Assembly: GCA_012521105.1 (NCBI GenBank)
Contig: JAAYNA010000084.1
Coordinates: 92,406 to 156,405, forward strand
From: Clostridiaceae bacterium
GTDB taxonomy: Bacteria > Bacillota > Clostridia > DSM-8532
Reading direction: 5' to 3'
DNA length: 64,000 nt
Of the stretch, positions 62,697-64,000 are shown one piece after another. A model generated the notes under the pieces. The model saw only the letters and a program-made list of their open reading frames with translations, was not told where the DNA came from and ran no database searches. Position 1 is the first letter of the stretch, and each line of letters opens with the position of its first letter. Both the position numbers and the translations under genes were made by a program.

Positions 62697-63182
62697 TATT
62701 TGCCGCAAGGTATTTCTTATTCCATTTTTTGAAAGCCCAGGCATCTGATTGAATCATGCCTTTTCTTTAGGGACGGTCCAGTCACGGGTTAATTCCTTGA
62801 AATCCTTATATGACACGTATTTCAGTATGTTCATACCCATTCAGTGAAAACAATCACATACAGCCAGTATACAAGTTTAACGGGAAAGCTGTAAATAATT
62901 TAGGAAAAGAATCTAAGTTTTTTACTATTGTCTCTGCAATACCTGATGATTTTGTTCAAGACGAAAAATATAACTTAAAAATAATCCCCGATCCCCAATA
63001 GTACGTAAGAGCTTTCCAAAAAAAAGAAACACTCATCTTGAAGCAAATATAAAATTAAGTAATTTGGTAAATCTCTAAAAGTTCCAGGTTCAGGGGGTTC
63101 TTGCAATGTAATCCGCAGAATTTAAATCTTGGTACATGGACAGGTAAAGCAAAGTGCCTGTCTTTTAAAATGTGTGCGCAGA
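62697..63182. other. Noncoding interval with no supportable gene
   Basis: About 490 bp. The only ORF (62810-63001, 63 residues) has no ribosome binding site or recognised domain. A GACAGG...CCTGTC stem (63138-63163) lies near the intron-like remnant and may be part of it. Otherwise nothing identified. Confidence 0.4.
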
Positions 63183-63258
63183 AACACCGTATACCGAACG
63201 GTACGTACGGTGGTGTGGAAGGACGGCAAATCAAATAATGTTTAGCCTCCTACCCGGT
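63183..63258 (+). mobile_element. Group II intron 3' end remnant (domain V/VI-like)
   Basis: CACCGTATACC GAAC GGTACGTACGGTG folds as a domain V-type hairpin (63185-63212), including the ACGTACGG strand common in these introns. Next, GAAGGACGGCAAA pairs with TTTAGCCTCCT, with a bulged A at 63252 and CCC after it, as in domain VI; that A is 6-7 nt from the likely 3' boundary. At the triad position I read CAC in place of the usual AGC/CGC, so the element may be inactive. No reverse transcriptase ORF is in the window. A remnant or an ORF-less intron; domain I was not identified. Confidence 0.6.
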
Positions 63259-63289
63259 TGCCTGTTTTGGCAAACAGGCAATATTTTTA
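63258..63289 (+). terminator. Intrinsic terminator at the intron remnant boundary
   Basis: TTGCCTGTTT-TGGC-AAACAGGCAA, a perfect 10-bp stem then TATTTTT. It begins at the proposed 3' end of the group II remnant and isolates the downstream deacetylase gene. Confidence 0.85.
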
Positions 63290-63358
63290 CGATTTATGAA
63301 TATTCTTTTTTAAACGGCCATATATAAACTATGAGAAAAAAACTTTGGGGAAGTATAT

Positions 63359-64000
63359 ATGTTTGTTATCCAAAGGAGAACAATAGTAATAATTTTATTT
63401 GCATTAGTATTAGGTCTGACGACGTTTATGATGATAAAAGAAAATGTTATTGAAGTCAGTGCTTCGGTAAGGGAAATACCAATCTATAGTGTTGAAAACA
63501 GCAACGGAAACGTATCAATTACTTTTGATTGTGCATGGGGAGCTGATGATATTCCTGAACTCCTTAGAGTTTTAAAAGAAAAAAATGTAAAAGCCACATT
63601 TTTTCTTGTTGGAGAATGGGCGAGAAGGAACCCAGAAGAAGCAAAAATGATTGCCGAGCAGGGACATGATTTGGCAAACCATTCAGAGAATCATTTTAAA
63701 ATGAGTGTATTAAGCAAGGATAAAATTAAAAAGGAAATACTGGACTGTACAAAGACAATAGAGGAGATAACAGGGGTTAAAACCGATTTGTTTCGTGCTC
63801 CTTACGGAGACTACAACGATACTGTTCTTTCAATTGCACGGCAAAACGGGTATTACACTATTCAGTGGAGTCTTGATTCTTTGGACTGGAAACCCGGCAT
63901 TACAGAAGATGCTATACTAACTCGTATATCGAAAGTCTCAAGCGGAGACATATTATTATTTCACAATGATACTGCACATACAACTAAAATATTGGGAAAA
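63359..64000 (+). CDS. PdaB-like polysaccharide deacetylase (cut by window end)
   Basis: 214 codons visible, no stop: absent from the ORF track because it runs off the window. The N-terminal signal anchor (IVIILFALVLGLTTFMM) is followed by a NodB domain: ITFDCAWGADDIPELLRVL (motif 1 Asp), ATFFLVGEWARRN, HSENHF (HxxxH motif), FRAPYGDYN (motif 3), WSLDSLDW, and ILLFHND at the edge. The DxAWG first motif and small size match the PdaB/YlxY sporulation group. ATG 63359 follows GGGGAA. It probably acts on spore cortex or cell-wall glycan. Confidence 0.85.
   Translation, partial: MFVIQRRTIVIILFALVLGLTTFMMIKENVIEVSASVREIPIYSVENSNGNVSITFDCAWGADDIPELLRVLKEKNVKATFFLVGEWARRNPEEAKMIAEQGHDLANHSENHFKMSVLSKDKIKKEILDCTKTIEEITGVKTDLFRAPYGDYNDTVLSIARQNGYYTIQWSLDSLDWKPGITEDAILTRISKVSSGDILLFHNDTAHTTKILGK

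Noticed and set aside
62810-63001. 63-residue ORF downstream of mtaB
   Set aside because: No ribosome binding site and no signature; possibly a decayed gene end, but support is too weak to call it.
1-64000. CRISPR arrays, insertion sequences and prophage genes
   Set aside because: No regularly spaced repeats, no transposase or integrase reading frames and no phage structural genes were found.

Overview
The window looks like a chromosome segment of a spore-forming, low-GC anaerobic Firmicute of class Clostridia, probably related to the plant-polymer-degrading Ruminiclostridium/Acetivibrio group. This is an inference from gene content and AT-rich composition, not from a database search. The support is a spoIIAA-spoIIAB-sigF operon with a SigH-type promoter, a PdaB-like deacetylase, hprK/rapZ/yvcK/whiA, a full set of Gram-positive-style ribosome binding sites, MEP-pathway isoprenoid genes, hemZ, and carbohydrate genes.

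Layout. (1) 1-10.9 kb: a sensor histidine kinase, then a Tad/Flp-type pilus or secretion cluster: TadB, TadC, a 62-residue pilin-like peptide, two TadE-like pseudopilins, a 1087-residue coiled-coil DUF5702/TadG-like protein, a prepilin peptidase and a DUF6382-FHA protein. The secretion ATPase is not in the window. (2) 11-17.5 kb: YibE/F membrane protein, then an envelope/isoprenoid operon uppS-cdsA-dxr-rseP-ispG. (3) 17.5-20.2 kb: htpG behind a perfect CIRCE element and a consensus promoter, then an HD hydrolase. (4) 20.3-29.2 kb: a stand-alone tRNA-Tyr, an FAD oxidoreductase, and a divergent surface-glycan or lipid-linked-sugar cluster: GT2, FAD amine-oxidase-like protein, two large polytopic GT-C/DUF2298-like proteins and GtrA. 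(5) 29.6-38.2 kb: thrC and the hprK-murB-rapZ-yvcK-[glycogen debranching enzyme]-whiA operon. (6) 38.2-40.6 kb: spoIIAA-spoIIAB-sigF and an amidase-domain protein. (7) 40.6-44 kb: DUF1015, PRC-barrel protein, a 59-aa protein absent from the ORF track, and an AI-2E-family permease. (8) 44-55.9 kb: a glycosidase gene remnant, alaS, HIT protein, rpsU, recJ, the (p)ppGpp synthetase/hydrolase, dtd, an MBL hydrolase, hemZ and an Asn/Tyr-rich protein. (9) 56-62.7 kb: GH2 beta-glucuronidase, a TRAP transporter (DctP-Q-M) preceded by a consensus promoter and a terminator-ending leader, and an MtaB-like methanol:corrinoid methyltransferase without MtaC or MtaA nearby. (10) 62.7-64 kb: mostly noncoding, with a group II intron domain V/VI-like remnant, then a PdaB-like deacetylase cut by the window edge.

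The strongest candidates for something undescribed are the long attenuator-like leader in front of the TRAP operon (57.9-58.1 kb), the adjacent glucuronidase-TRAP-methyltransferase module, which could join uptake of (methylated) uronates or glucuronides with C1 metabolism, the intron remnant, and the paired divergent GT-C-like membrane proteins. Gene starts were moved from the ORF-track starts where a Shine-Dalgarno sequence or domain boundary clearly favoured another codon; each move is stated.
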